Shown here: positions 49,335 through 61,459 of the stretch, piece after piece
Numbering within the stretch: the first letter of the stretch is position 1
Layout: each line of letters opens with the position of its first letter
DNA from: Rhodamnia argentea
Taxonomy: Eukaryota; Streptophyta; Magnoliopsida; Myrtales; Myrtaceae
NCBI RefSeq assembly: GCF_020921035.1
Contig: NC_063159.1
Location: 4,898,001-4,962,000, forward strand
DNA: 64,000 bases
Direction: 5' to 3'
The notes under the pieces: generated by a model
The model's database searches: none
The model's input: the letters and a program-made list of their open reading frames with translations, nothing else
What the model was told of the DNA's origin: nothing
Made by a program: the position numbers and the translations under genes

Positions 49335-49970
49335 AAACGTACCAAAAAAATCATAAATCTATTGCACTTGTGTCGATCCAGCCATAAACTTTTCGATTGT
49401 GCCAATCCAGTTATAAACATTTTTCACGTTTGCCAATTGAGCTCGTCCGGTCAATTTTGACAGGAAATTGCTGACATAGATGTCAGCCGTCCCATTTGGC
49501 ATGATTGTCTTGACATGAACAAATTTTTAATTTTTGCTTCTCTCTTTTTTTTTTTTTGTTTGGTTCTGTCTTTTTGTTTTTTCCTTCTAAGGCTAGTAAG
49601 GATTGTGACCCTCACCCAGTGGCAATCTAGGCAAGGTCTGCAACCCTCAATCACCGTCGGCAAGGGCTTCGCTATCAGTGAGGGATTTGCGTCCCTTGCT
49701 TGTGACCGGCGAGGGTTGGCCGACGACCTTTGTTGAACTTCGTAGAAAAAGAAATAAACATAAAGAAAAATAATTGAAAATTCATGAATTCTAATATATA
49801 TAAAATTACAAGAAATAGTTCACGTCGATCTTGGCTGTCCTATGCGCACTACCGGTGCCTACGTCATCGATGTCCGGCTAAAATTGTCTGGAAGAACTAA
49901 ATCGACAAATCGTAAAAAAAATAAGATTTAATTGACACAAATACAATATGTTTATGAATTTCCCCCTTTT
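49335..49970. mobile_element. TIR element with GC-rich core, about 0.65 kb
   Basis: The left arm (ACCAAAAAAATCATAAATCT..., then GCCAATTGAGCTCGTCCGGT) and right arm (AAATTGTCTGGAAGAACTAAAT..., ending TATGTTTATGAATTTCC) are inverted relatives. The core (49600-49740) is GC-rich with CTAGGCAAGG and GGCAAGGGCTT words that also occur in the core of the element at 20105, which ties the copies into one family. Confidence 0.7.
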
Positions 49971-51524
49971 AATAAGTTAATTAACTTTGTTGTGTTCAGT
50001 AGATCAATCGTGCTCGTCATTAATTATAGAGAAACGTGGCAATGCTGATACCAGTTGCAACAACAATTGAATATTGATTTTCAATTTTGTCAACAAATAC
50101 CACACATGCGATATATATCAATAAACGAATCGTCAGCATCTTGTGGTATAATTGACGGCCAACGAAAATTTTACCAGGATAATTGCAAATATTGCCTTCT
50201 AAGTACGTGAGAAGAGCAGTGGATCTTAATGAGGTGCGAGGCTTTGCATCCGACATTCGTTGGGCTTCCCTCTTTGGGAGCCCGCATCCCGGCTTTTTTA
50301 CCCAATAAACCCCTCCGATCGAAGACTAGTGATAGGTGGTCCGACGGAGCTTTTTGAGAAGGGTAGCCTAGTGTATAAGCACCTCAATGAACCGTGGCGA
50401 ACCATTAGATGATCTATCTAAGGTTAGGGGGGAGATCCTCAGTAGTGGTGACCCTTTCACGGATTGATACATGTACCGAATGCTCACACGGGAAAGTTGA
50501 CTCTTGGGTTTGGAACTTGTGGGGGTTGCTCCGACAAATCCTTTCTTTCTTGTCCTTTCCGGGGGGTGCGGACACACTAGATTAGCTCTTTTTAGTATGA
50601 AAATGGCTTAAGGAAGCGAATAACGTGAGTTCAATTTGTTTGTCTAAGCCCGCAAGAGAGATGGAGTCACTAAGTCCCAAGCTCTTAGGACTCTAGCTTC
50701 ACTAATCTTTATGTAAATTTTTCTTAGGCCGAGAAAGAAAGGCCATCTTATTGAATCCAAAAAGTCGAATCCCCCCCACCATTTTTTAAGAAATAGAGAA
50801 ATCTATGGTCATGCTTTTCCACGGGCAATTCAACTATCTATACAAATATACATGTCAACCATTTTTTTTGATAAAAAAAAAATTCACTATACAAATAGAT
50901 AGGCCAAGTTAGAATACGAACTTTTTCATCTTTGGTGTACTAAATTACGAGTGCAAAAAAAAAATCCTTAAAATCGCATTTTTATAAATTTTGTACTTGG
51001 AATTTGATCAGGTCGATCGTCGAATCAAGTCATCTATGCACAATATAGAATGAATTTTGACCGCATTTTCTAGATTAACTTGCATTTATTCAAAGTTCTT
51101 TTCACCTCAGGTGTATTTGGTTAAAGTAAATAGCTTCGAGATAAAATATATTTAAGGTAAAAAAAAAAAGAGGACGGGGCTTACTGATCCGGCGAATGTG
51201 ACCAGACGCCGGTGCGTGCTGTGGTGGGGAACCGGGGAGACGAGGCGACGACCGGGACCGGGAGGGACAGACGCACCAAGGCACATGTAATCACAGACGT
51301 TGATTGCTAATCTGGATATACAGACGTGAACTACCGAAACGACAGCGTTCCTCATCTCGGTTTCATGGCAAATTTACCGCGACAAACAGCTTTCCAAAAA
51401 ATTTCAAACCCTCCCGCGTTTTCTCTCTCTACAAAGCTTACGACTCCCTTCTCCCTCCCCTTCCCTCCTGTTTCTCAGATCTCATTCTCTCTCTCTCTCT
51501 CTCTACACTTCTTCCGCAGCATCG
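49971..51524. other. Spacer and promoter of the LisH gene
   Basis: 50270-50760 has words reminiscent of the long-LTR ends seen at 14056 (GGAGTCACTAAGTCCC at about 50661; compare GGAGTCGCCACTAA at 14268) and may be a very old LTR fragment in the same reversed orientation. 50760-51170 is AT-rich. 51200-51524 is the probable promoter and CT-rich leader of the LisH gene. Confidence 0.35.
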
Positions 51525-54393
51525 ATGGGGAAGCAACCGCGAGGCGGCAAGAAGCCGGACAACGTCGGCAAAGGCAAGGTCACGCCGGTCCAGATCGCCT
51601 TCATCGTCGACCGCTACCTCCACGACCACGGCTACAAGCAGAGCCGGTCCGCGTTCCGCGCCGAGGCCTCCTCTCTCATCGCCAAATCCCCTCTCCACGA
51701 GGTGCTCACCTCCTTCACTCACTCTCTCTTCCCGGCTCCTAGTTTCACACGCCATGGCGTTTACGTTCGCTGGTCGTTCATGGCGCCTTCGGCTCGGCGC
51801 ACGCCCTACCGCTAGTACATCTGGGGATCGCTACGTGATTTCTTTTTCTTTCTCTTTGTTTATGGTGCTGTTTTGTTGGCTGAAGTAGGCGCCGAAGGGG
51901 CTGCTGAGTTTGGATGCGATGCTGAACGAGTACATAAGCTTGAAGGAGCAGAAGGTGACGGTGGACCAGGAGAGGGTCCAGTTGGAGCAGGAGCGGTGGA
52001 GGATCCAGACGCTGTTGCAGGGTATGCAGGACGCAATGAACGCTTACAACGCCGGTGCTGGTCCGCCCACCCCGACGACGATTCAAGCTCCTCCCGTTGC
52101 CAGTTTGGTGGTGGCTCATCCTCCGTCTAACCCGAGTAGCGGATCGCCTACAGGTACAAAAGCCAAGCCCTCTCTAGGTCGTCAATACCCTTCTCTGCCT
52201 AACTGCTCGGTAATTGATGCGGCGGCTTCTTATTTGGCAAAATTTGCTGGCATTCTCATGGGTTGACCTGGTTTTGCTGAATGTAGAATGATAAATCTGG
52301 ATTGGGCGACGCTGAAAATAGGGATTATACTTCGAAATGCCTAGGAGGTTGCAGTTTCTGTTCCATCTGGCTACCGAATCGGTTTCAAAGCTTAGGAAGA
52401 TTCGGCTACTGAGAATGATATAATGATATAACAAACAAGAGAATAAGGGAAATGACAGTGTGGGCTATCTTTTGAGGAAGTAATCATGCAGGTCCTGTGT
52501 TATTTTGATTTTCCATGCTGCTCTTATATATGAAAGGGATTGGGCATCACCACTTTGTTAAAATGGACGACGGGAGACTTTTCGATATTGATAGTACTAT
52601 TAAGATTCTAATGGAGTATGAAACAACAGTTTACTATGACCCCGGGGAAAATTTTGTGGGGTGTACAATTGGATAGTTACTCTGATCGAAATTGATGAAA
52701 CCAATGAATCTTGTGATGGCATATAACTGATTATGCAACAAAATAGTTTCCATTACAATGATTCTTTCAGGAAATAAATCAAAGCTGCAAAATTGCTTGA
52801 TTTCCTTTACTTGCTGGTTTAGTTTTCTTCTAAGTCGGTGTGAAGCCGTTGTATGACAAACCAGGAGATGAGTCACTGGTTCAGAGGGGGAACTACCGTT
52901 AATGTCCTTTTAATGTTTTGTTGTGGTCAGGTTGTCCTACATACAATACGCCCTCCACTGTGCCACCATCCATGTCCTCCAAGGTCAGTTTAAATCTGGA
53001 GAAGTCCTCTCTGCATTCAGGAGGTCAACCATCTTCAGGCAAAAGGAAGGGTCCAAACGCTTCCATGGAAGCTACTTCATTGGCAAAGAAAACTCGCACT
53101 CTTTCATCCTCAAGCAGGTTGCCTGACAAATGTAGGTGCTTCTAAGGAAAGTGCGCTGCTTATAATCAATCTCAATGTTGTTCTCACTACAAGTATTTTG
53201 CAGCTGAAGGTGTAATTAGACAGTCTATTGAAGGCAGAACTGATCAAGGAAATGCCAACCTTTCCGGGTTAGTGCAGGGCATAAGCCAGAAAAGAGTGAT
53301 CAGTGGTTCAATGGTTCAAGGGTCCAGTATCGTTAAGAGGTTGTTCAATCAGCCTCTGCCGTGTACTCCAAATAAATCATCTGTCCCGAAAACGCCTCCA
53401 CAAGGGATTTCTTCTCCAACTGGAAAATGCGCATCCTCAGTTGAAGCGTCTTCAAATGGGGGCTGCAGTAACAATACTACACCTCAAGAGGCTACCCCAA
53501 CTCGCTGCACTGTGGTTTCCTATGAAAGAGTTACAGTGAGCCCTTATAAGCAAGGTGGCCTTTACACGATTGAGAGGAGCCACTGTGTTTCTTCTACCTC
53601 ACCAGCGAAGACAGATTTGAAGAGACTTCATAGAAGGGAACATGTCAAGGGAAGATTGGACTTTGATAATCCTGATGTGTCAACTACCTTGGGCAAAGAG
53701 CAGGCTGACAATCCTTCAACTTCTAAATCTCAAAGTGACATCGACATTTTTGACATAGATTTTCCTAACTTAGAAGCATTTGGAGTCTCATTTTCTGAAT
53801 TTTTGGTTGATTTTGATTTTGACTACAACGGGATGAATGTTTCTAGCCAGCCAACCACGCATGCTTCTCCAGTCTCAGAGTATGTTATTGCTTGAATCTC
53901 GTATTTCAGCTTCTTCCAATTTTTGGCCAAGTTGTCTGTGGCTTCATTTTTTAGGGTCTATGTGGTAAAGTATATAGCAATGTATGATCGGTGTTATGGT
54001 CCACAGATCTTCGCCCGAATCAAGGGATAACAACTTGGGGGCTCATCACTGTCTGTCAGATTCTCCAGGAACAGTTACAGAAATTCTTTCAGAAAATGAC
54101 GCGAATCTCGCAGGTATGGACTAGTCAATCTTTTCCTTAGTTACATATGTTTCCAACAATGCAAGCGAAAAAGATTCAAGAACGAATTTGTGTCTCAGGC
54201 CTAAATGGAGCAATGGAATCTGTGACAAAGGATCCGGACCCCAGGCAATAATTTTTATCCAGTTCAAATGTTGCATCATTTTCCTCCTCAAGTACCACCA
54301 AGTTAAGTACTGATTTTTTGACTTGAAATTGCAGCAGAGGATCTGAGAACTTGGACCCGGAGAATTAAGCATAAGAGAGTTGATTTCCTCTAA
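51525..54393 (+). CDS. LisH-domain nuclear-type protein, plant-specific
   Basis: Function is not established. Exons: 51525-51701, 51889-52153, 52931-53131, 53204-53879, 54007-54113, then a 3' end that can be built in more than one way. Joining 54335-54393 directly gives 494 residues ending KHKRVDFL. Including 54199-54244 (GLNGAMESVTKDPDP), which would need a GC donor, shifts the last exon to end GSENLDPEN at 54368. The N-terminus (MGKQPRGGKK) is basic. Residues about 20-52 (VTPVQIAFIVDRYLHDHGYK...) form a LisH dimerisation motif, and residues about 64-105 (LNEYISLKEQKVTVDQERVQ...) a coiled coil. The remainder is Ser/Thr/Pro-rich and probably disordered, with a basic patch (SGKRKGPNAS) and an acidic run (DIDIFDIDFPNLEAF). 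This layout suits a nuclear adaptor protein, but that is inference. Confidence 0.82.
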
Positions 54394-55114
54394 AGAAACT
54401 TCACTTGAAGCAGATTCGTCGCAATGACAACACTAACAGCAAAGTGATCTGATCTGAATCTACTCAGACGAGCCATTCTAGCCTTGTTTGTTCTGTCTAA
54501 TGTTAGAGCACTAGCTTGATTTGGTGCGTATATACTAAATCTCTGATTGATTATTTTCCATCCACATCTCAATGGAATGGGGACATAGTACGTGTTGTAT
54601 TCAGTTGTTAAGAGTACTTCAAACTCTTCTTTAACCATACATTACCCTTTTCAGCCAATCTCCATGGCTGCTTGTACATTTTTTCGCCGATTGGTTCTGT
54701 TCCAAGTTCATCATGGAAGTGTGATTCTCTCCTCCATAGGATGTGATATATTACTGACCATGACAGATTGACAAGAGTAACTTTGAATACCAAAACCAGG
54801 GACTTTCCTTGCACTGAGTTGCATGAAGCTCCCGCATCAGTTGACAACAGCTTAATATTCCCACTGGTGCTATAATTCTATTTACTACTTAGTTCGGTTG
54901 GTTAAGGCTGAAAATAGTTTTTGGGATAAAAAGGAGCAGTCTTGAAAAATCACAACACTAGCCCACATGCCATATGTACGCAATAAAGATTTCTGAACCC
55001 GTTTCCCACGTAAATATGACTGACGTCTGTATCGGCATTTGACTCCAAAAAACACGAGGAGTTGCACGGAGTGAAGGGTCATTCATGTGAGGCTAAGTAG
55101 AGATTACGTGTGAT
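54394..55114. other. Spacer between LisH gene and HCC1
   Basis: Includes the LisH gene 3' untranslated region. Minus-strand frames at 54390-55082 show no known domain. Confidence 0.4.
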
Positions 55115-55445
55115 AAGCATCTCAAATTAATTTTTTGACTACAAAAAACCTCAAATTGATAAATCTATGACAAATTTACCCCTTATTAGTTTTCGTTAAA
55201 TTGGATTAATAACGTCAAAAATCTTAAACTGATACACACATGATAAACGAAAAGTAAAATTCCAAAATCAATATACCCTTCAACTACTATTTGTCATCCA
55301 ATTAAGCAAATTGACAGTAAAATTTGATGAAAACCAATGTAGGATAAATTTATCACAAATATAATAGTTTAGGATTTTTTATGGTCAAAAATTAATCTAG
55401 GATAAATTAATCATAGCATATCGATTTGAGATTTTTCGTAATATT
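55115..55445. mobile_element. Small TIR element, third type, about 0.33 kb
   Basis: The left arm (GACTACAAAAAACCTCAAAT..., then GATAAATCTATGACAAATTT) matches the reverse complement of the right arm (about 55335-55445: GACCATAAAAAATCCTAAAC, then GTGATAAATTTATCC). AT-rich, no coding sequence, MITE-like. It lies about 250 bp before the HCC1 start codon. Confidence 0.65.
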
Positions 55446-55694
55446 AACGATTTTCTTTTTGTCGGGATTAAGGAAAAATGTAACAAAAGGGCTTCATCTG
55501 TCGAATGTGAGCCCAAATTCATGTCCGAAGTCCATCAAAGAGGCCCACAACTTCTTGCTTTCCACTCTCTTCCATTCTTTCCTTCCTCTTCCCAAAAACC
55601 CCACACTCTATGCAGGGGTTTAACAGCTCGGAGAATCAGCGTACGTCGACGATTCCAATTTCAAACTCTCTTCCGGTTCTCCTCGATCTCTCCC

Positions 55695-58600
55695 ATGGCG
55701 GCGATCCTATCCAGAAACGCGAACCATCTCCGTCTCGTGCGACGGTGTCTCCACTCACTGAGCAGACCCACGAAGCCATCGCCGCCGTTTCCCGGGGCTG
55801 TTCGGAGCCGATCCTCTCCGATCCTCCGTTCGGTTCGTATTCGAAAATTTCCCGTTTTCGCCGATGTGCTTTTTCGTCTGGGATCTATTCGAGCTGGAAG
55901 AAATCCGAATTGAGATTCGCAATTGCCTCTCTTGTTCGCTTGTATAAAATGTCGGAGCAGATCTCGAATGATTAATGCTAATCTAGAGCTCCGCTGGTGT
56001 TGCTAGCTTCGATCATTTTCGATTAATGTCTCTTATTTTGGATTACTTTGGCTGCTCATTCGTGTTGTTCGATTATGTTAATCTGCTTTTGTGTTTTTGT
56101 CTTCTTCAGCTCATGCCTGTGCAGTCACTGGGGTTATATGAAAGGTGGCTATCTAGCACAAGCGCATCTACTGCTAGTTCCGGAGATTCTGAGGTGAAAG
56201 CTCCCGCTGAGGCTACTCGTGGAGGGGAAGAGAAATCCGGAGGATCCAATCAAAGCAGTGATGCTGGAAAACCTGTACGCGGAGGGGTAGTATCCTGCCG
56301 CTCTCTCTCCTTCCTGCTGTTTAAAATCTCTAGTGTGTAGAGATTAATCGAGTATGCTGCCGACAATGACAAGACACGTGTTTGTGTGTTTCTTTGCAGC
56401 CTGTTTCGTGGCTGAGTTTTCTTCTGTTAGTTGCAACTGGAGCAGGATTAATCTTTTACTATGACAGGGAAAAGAAGCGGCATATTGAAGGTAGATTACT
56501 ATGGTGAGTAGGTGCTTATGTATATTTTCGTGGGTTTGGTAGTGGGGTTTCTTTTTCAAAGTCGATTTTTCCTTCTGCTGTTGTGGAAAGTGTTTGTTCT
56601 TGTGATTGTATGATTACTGGAATCAATTTCCATGCCCTTGTTTATGTGTAATGGCATATTGATGTCAATGCATTTTCAGTAATTTAGTCAAGCACGGATA
56701 TACGGGCTAAGTTTGTATTCTCTGTTTAACAAAATATCCGATATGACATGAGGGTTTCCAGTGGTTATTCTTTCATTTTCTATTATTTATTCCTTCTTCT
56801 CCTCCTAAATTTGAGCATATCCATACTCAATTTGCTGAGACTCCTTGAGGATTTTAGTTATTTACAAAAATGCAAAAGTTGATTGGAATATTCCGGGTAT
56901 TCTTCTTGCACTAGTGTAATAGTGACACTCGTTTCCTTTATCACCTCATTAATGTAAAAAATCTGCAGAGATAATGATAGAAGTTTTTTTTTTTTGGGGT
57001 CCAAGATATACGTTTGAACTTGCTGGCATTGATAGGGTGTTCTGCACTGCACATTCATTCTATTTATGCTGAAGAGGCTGCCCCCTTCCCTTGTATTCTT
57101 TGTGTTGCATCTATACTGTGACATGCTTGAGAAGAGAAGTGAACTTATTTTGGCTTTCTTTTAATTAATCTTATGATGCTTTTACGAAGATAACTTGTTT
57201 TTGCTTTAGTAATACACAGAAATTATTGGATTGCAGATTTAATATGCCTCTTGAAGATACGATTTCCACATATATAACTGCTTGATCTTATTATTCTTTT
57301 ACTTCTAAATTCAGCTTACCTAGCAAGACTAGAATTTTGTTGTTTACTCTAAGACGGACACCTTATGTCTTTTTTTTATTCGGTTCACCCTTAACTTTTT
57401 GTTGGGTCTTTCCAATTACTTGAGGCTTTCCTGTATGAGGGTTTTCAGACACATATATTGGGTTTTTTTTTTTTGTTTGGTGGGTGGGTGGGTGGTATGG
57501 ACCTGGTTGTCATTGGTGATTCTTACGTTGTTTAAGACGATGGGCTTTTACACACAGACACACATTTGTATATATGTATGTCCACCTTCTGATGTTAATA
57601 ATTCTAGGGTAAGTACATTTCTTATATATGACTTGGACTAAGTGATGATGTGGAAAGCCTTAAATAATGATGCCTATGAAATAATCTTATAGGTAGCCCC
57701 ATTGCCCCTGTTTTTGGATGGGATATTGTGGACTTACATAACTGTATTTGTCATCTATCGGAATTTTTGCATGGGGTAGCCCTATATTTTGTTACTGGTT
57801 TTGTCTCATTGTGGCAGACTCGAAATGCCGGCTCTGACTGCTTAGTTGTTTATTGTATTGTTGTCCGAGGTTGGTTGATATGCAACTAGATGTAGGAATT
57901 ACTCAAAGAGTCTTAGTAAAGGATTAGGGTGTTGACATGGTACCTCAGTGAGATAAATGAAAGAAAGGGCCATGTGGTCTTTGGTTGATTGTGCACATTT
58001 GTCAAGAATTGTCGGCCAACTTTCAACTTGCCAGGTTTAACTTATTAATTTGAGTAGATGTCTCTTGTCAAATGTGATAGTTATTTTGATCTTATTTCTG
58101 CTGTCGCGTATATTTTTTTCCTTGCTGAAGTTTTGTTTTTGTAGATATAAGTAATGCTTCAAAAGCAGTCAAACAAGGACCTTCTGTTGGCAAAGCTGCA
58201 ATTGGTGGGCCATTTAATCTTATCAATGATGAAGGGAAGAATGTAACTGAAAAGGATTTCTTGGGGAGATGGACATTGATGTATTTTGGTTTCACTCACT
58301 GCCCCGACATCTGTCCGGATGAGCTACAAAAGCTGGCGGCTGCAGTTGACAAAATAAGTGAGCTACCGATGATTTCTCGTGCTTATGGTTTGTAGCTTTC
58401 ATAGTGCAGAGGAAACATCATATTGGTGTCATTTCATATGTCACACCCTATCTTGGATTGAAACAGTATCTTTTTGGATTAAAAACCTGATTTCAGATGA
58501 CTATTGATGCTTTTCTCGCCTGCTATGTTGACTGCTCACTATCTGTTCTACATATTATCATGCACTGACCTTTGTTCTTTTACATAGTTTGTAAAATGCC

Positions 58601-59521
58601 AAACCTTCTTAGGTACTGCACATTTGCTTTCTAGTGCCAAAGAGCACTTAATCTGTGGCCATTATTTGCTTAAGGGGAACTCTTGGATTTTTTTGTTGGT
58701 ATTCCAAACGCCGAATATATCATGCCTTTTAAGATTTTGAATGTTTTTAGTATGTTTAATTATATCTTCTACTGATTATCATACATCAAGGTTTCTTCTT
58801 TGATGCCTGCAGAAGAAAAAGCAGGGTTTGACATTGTACCTGTCTTTATTTCTGTTGATCCTGAGAGAGATACGGTCGAGCAGGTCCATGAATACGTCAA
58901 AGGTATTGCATCAACGCTGGAAATATTTCTTTCCCTTCAGATAATTCTATTAGCATAGTTATGTTGAAGAGCATAGTTTAATTCGATGGCATGGTACCTC
59001 TGTTGCAGAGTTCCATCCAACTTTAATTGGCTTAACCGGTACTCCAGATGAGATAAAAAAAGTTGCTCGTGCATATCGAGTCTACTATATGAAAACGGCA
59101 GAGGAAGACTCAGATTACCTTGTTGACCACTCAATAGTCATGTATGTATTACGGTCTCTGCATTTCTTGTTCAATCTGGGTGCTCGCTTTCTTTTTTCTG
59201 TGGTTACTACTGCAGTGAGATCAGCATATAGTAAAATCTGGACAGAGTTTCCGTGTGACTTGATATTTCGGATCTTCTTCTTCTTCAAATCTTTTAAGTT
59301 GAATAATCAATGTTGATACTTTTGCATCTCTCTTTGCCCCCTCCTGTGTTCTTGGAATGCTTAATGGGTTGATATTTTGCTGGACCTCATTGTAGCCGTT
59401 TTGCAGGTACTTGATGGGTCCAGATATGGATTTTGTGAAATTTTTCGGCAAGAATAACGATGTTGATGCACTTACAGATGGAGTGATCAATGAAATAAAG
59501 AAATACAAAAAGCAGAAGTAA
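55695..59521 (+). CDS. HCC1: SCO1/HCC1 copper chaperone for cytochrome c oxidase
   Basis: SCO1 family proteins of the mitochondrial inner membrane deliver copper to the CuA site of COX2 during complex IV assembly. Seven exons join in frame to 318 residues: 55695-55832, 56110-56286, 56400-56490, 58145-58357, 58813-58902, 59009-59141 and 59407-59521. The N-terminus ([20 protein letters not shown]) is Arg-rich like a mitochondrial presequence. One membrane segment follows at about 107-127 ([20 protein letters not shown]). The thioredoxin-like domain carries the copper ligands C188 and C192 (HCPDIC) and H277 (DHSIVMY). The C-terminus ends KKYKKQK. Intron 3 (about 1.65 kb) is the largest. Having both cysteines and the His distinguishes it from HCC2-type paralogues, which lack the copper ligands. 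Confidence 0.95.
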
Positions 59522-61459
59522 ATTCTTCTTTTTGAGTTGCAAATGTGGGTCAGCTCAAACAGTTCTTTCAGGCATGGCAATGAATGTTTGCTCGCATCAC
59601 TTGCTAGTTTCCGTCTTCTGACTAATAGCTGCTTTGAAGCTGATTTGGTTTTAGAGCTGTTTGCTCCATTGTTGCGGATACTGATGCCCCGAGTACATTT
59701 CTTTTTGTAAGAGCAAAGAAGTCTTCGGAACTTATGCCTTTTTGATGTTTTTCCATACTGTATGAATATGTCTGCGTCCTTCTGTTGCTAGAAGTGATCT
59801 CTCTTTATGTTTCTCGGCCATGTGATCAACCGGTTGCGTCACGAAAACCTCAGTCACGGGACACTTTGCTACTGTTTCTGCAATTTGTTTGCGGCTCAAG
59901 TGTTTGATAGCTCTTTAGTCTGGGCAAAGCATAGCTTGTAACGAAATTCTAAAAATTCTTATCATAAAAATTAGGGAAATTATCAAAAATCATCTCTACT
60001 TTTCTTCCCATTGCCACTTACCATCCTAACCAACTGCAGTTAACTTTGGTTCAAACAGTAACGAAATTCACCGAGCAAACTGCCTCTTTTGTTTTGAAAA
60101 CGTACTTTTGCCACTCTTTTGAGGGTCTTAACTGTCATCGAAGTTGGATTTCTGAAGATTTGTAGTTGCCGCTTTCACTCCATGCTTTCAATGGAGTCAG
60201 GATCTTTGATTCGTACTTAAAATCTGTTGCCTCGTAGCACATCAGGATCCTCCGCATAGAGAAACCATAAGAGAGCGGAAATGGCTTTACACGTCAGTGC
60301 AGCACGCTTAGCGCTTAGGAATTTGATTGACATCACGCGCCTGCTTTGAGTTGATCAAAACTAAAAGCCAAATGACCGGCATTGCTTCATAGGTACTCCT
60401 GTGTGATCCCCAGACGCAACAACTCATAGATCTTTCTTCAATTTTGGTAGTTGCACAAGTTGACAATTTGCAAATTCTTGACGAGAGCTTTTGAACTTTG
60501 AAGTACGCTAGTACATACGAATCATACCAACTACAAAGCAAAATATGAGAATCCTATCCTCCAAACTTCATTTGAAAAAAAAAAAACCGAAAAATCTCAC
60601 ATGATCATATCTATTACGATTCGGCACACAATCACAACAAAATAGAACCTAAAAGCAAGAAAGAAAAATTAACATACAAAATTTATCCTGATTTACCCTT
60701 AAACTGAAGCTACATCCAACGAAGGATTCCACTGTAATTAGCACATTACACCCCTCTATTACATGAAAAAGGGGAATTTGATTATCTGAGGTGATACCAC
60801 TTCCAATACAATGCAAATGGGAGAATTTCAAGCAGCTTGAAGATGCCCATCCGTGACAAATTGAAAAAATGTTGCCAAGCATCAAATAATTAGCAGTTCA
60901 CTTCCGAAGAGAGAGAGAGAGAGACACACACACACACAAAATCAACGCCAAATTGTAGCCAAAAAGGACCGCAATTATGCCCGAAATCATCAAGCATTAA
61001 TTATGCATCTCGCCGTTCATGTCAGCATCTTACATGACAACTTGAGGGGACAAAATTTGGCCTGTGTAAAATAGAAAATTGTAATAATATGCCAAGAATT
61101 ACAGAAACTCTAGTCTATGATCTTTCCCAAGTTGGCCATCCTTTCCATTGGCAGACTCAAAACTATATATGAGACAGCACGTGCACCACATGAAACTCGA
61201 TATCCTCATGAACAAGGCCCAGCTGCAGATTTCGGTTAATTTCTATTGGTTTATCGTTAAAGCAAATAGAACTTCTGCAGAAAATCGGGCTATTAATGGT
61301 AGAGGAATGGAAAGTTCATTTACCGCAAATCACAGGAAATATAATTACGAGGATGAGCAAATCGCGTGATATCACAATCTATCATGATGAGACCAAACCT
61401 CATACGCACCAGATCCTGTGCCAATTATTCAAGCAAGACATACATCATCTCCCTTCCAA
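59522..61459. other. Convergent intergenic region between HCC1 and AMP deaminase
   Basis: The HCC1 3' untranslated region runs rightward and the AMP deaminase 3' untranslated region leftward into this space. A short GA/CA tract lies at 60909-60938. Open frames here (60308-60885 minus, 61148-61505 plus) show no known domain. Confidence 0.45.
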
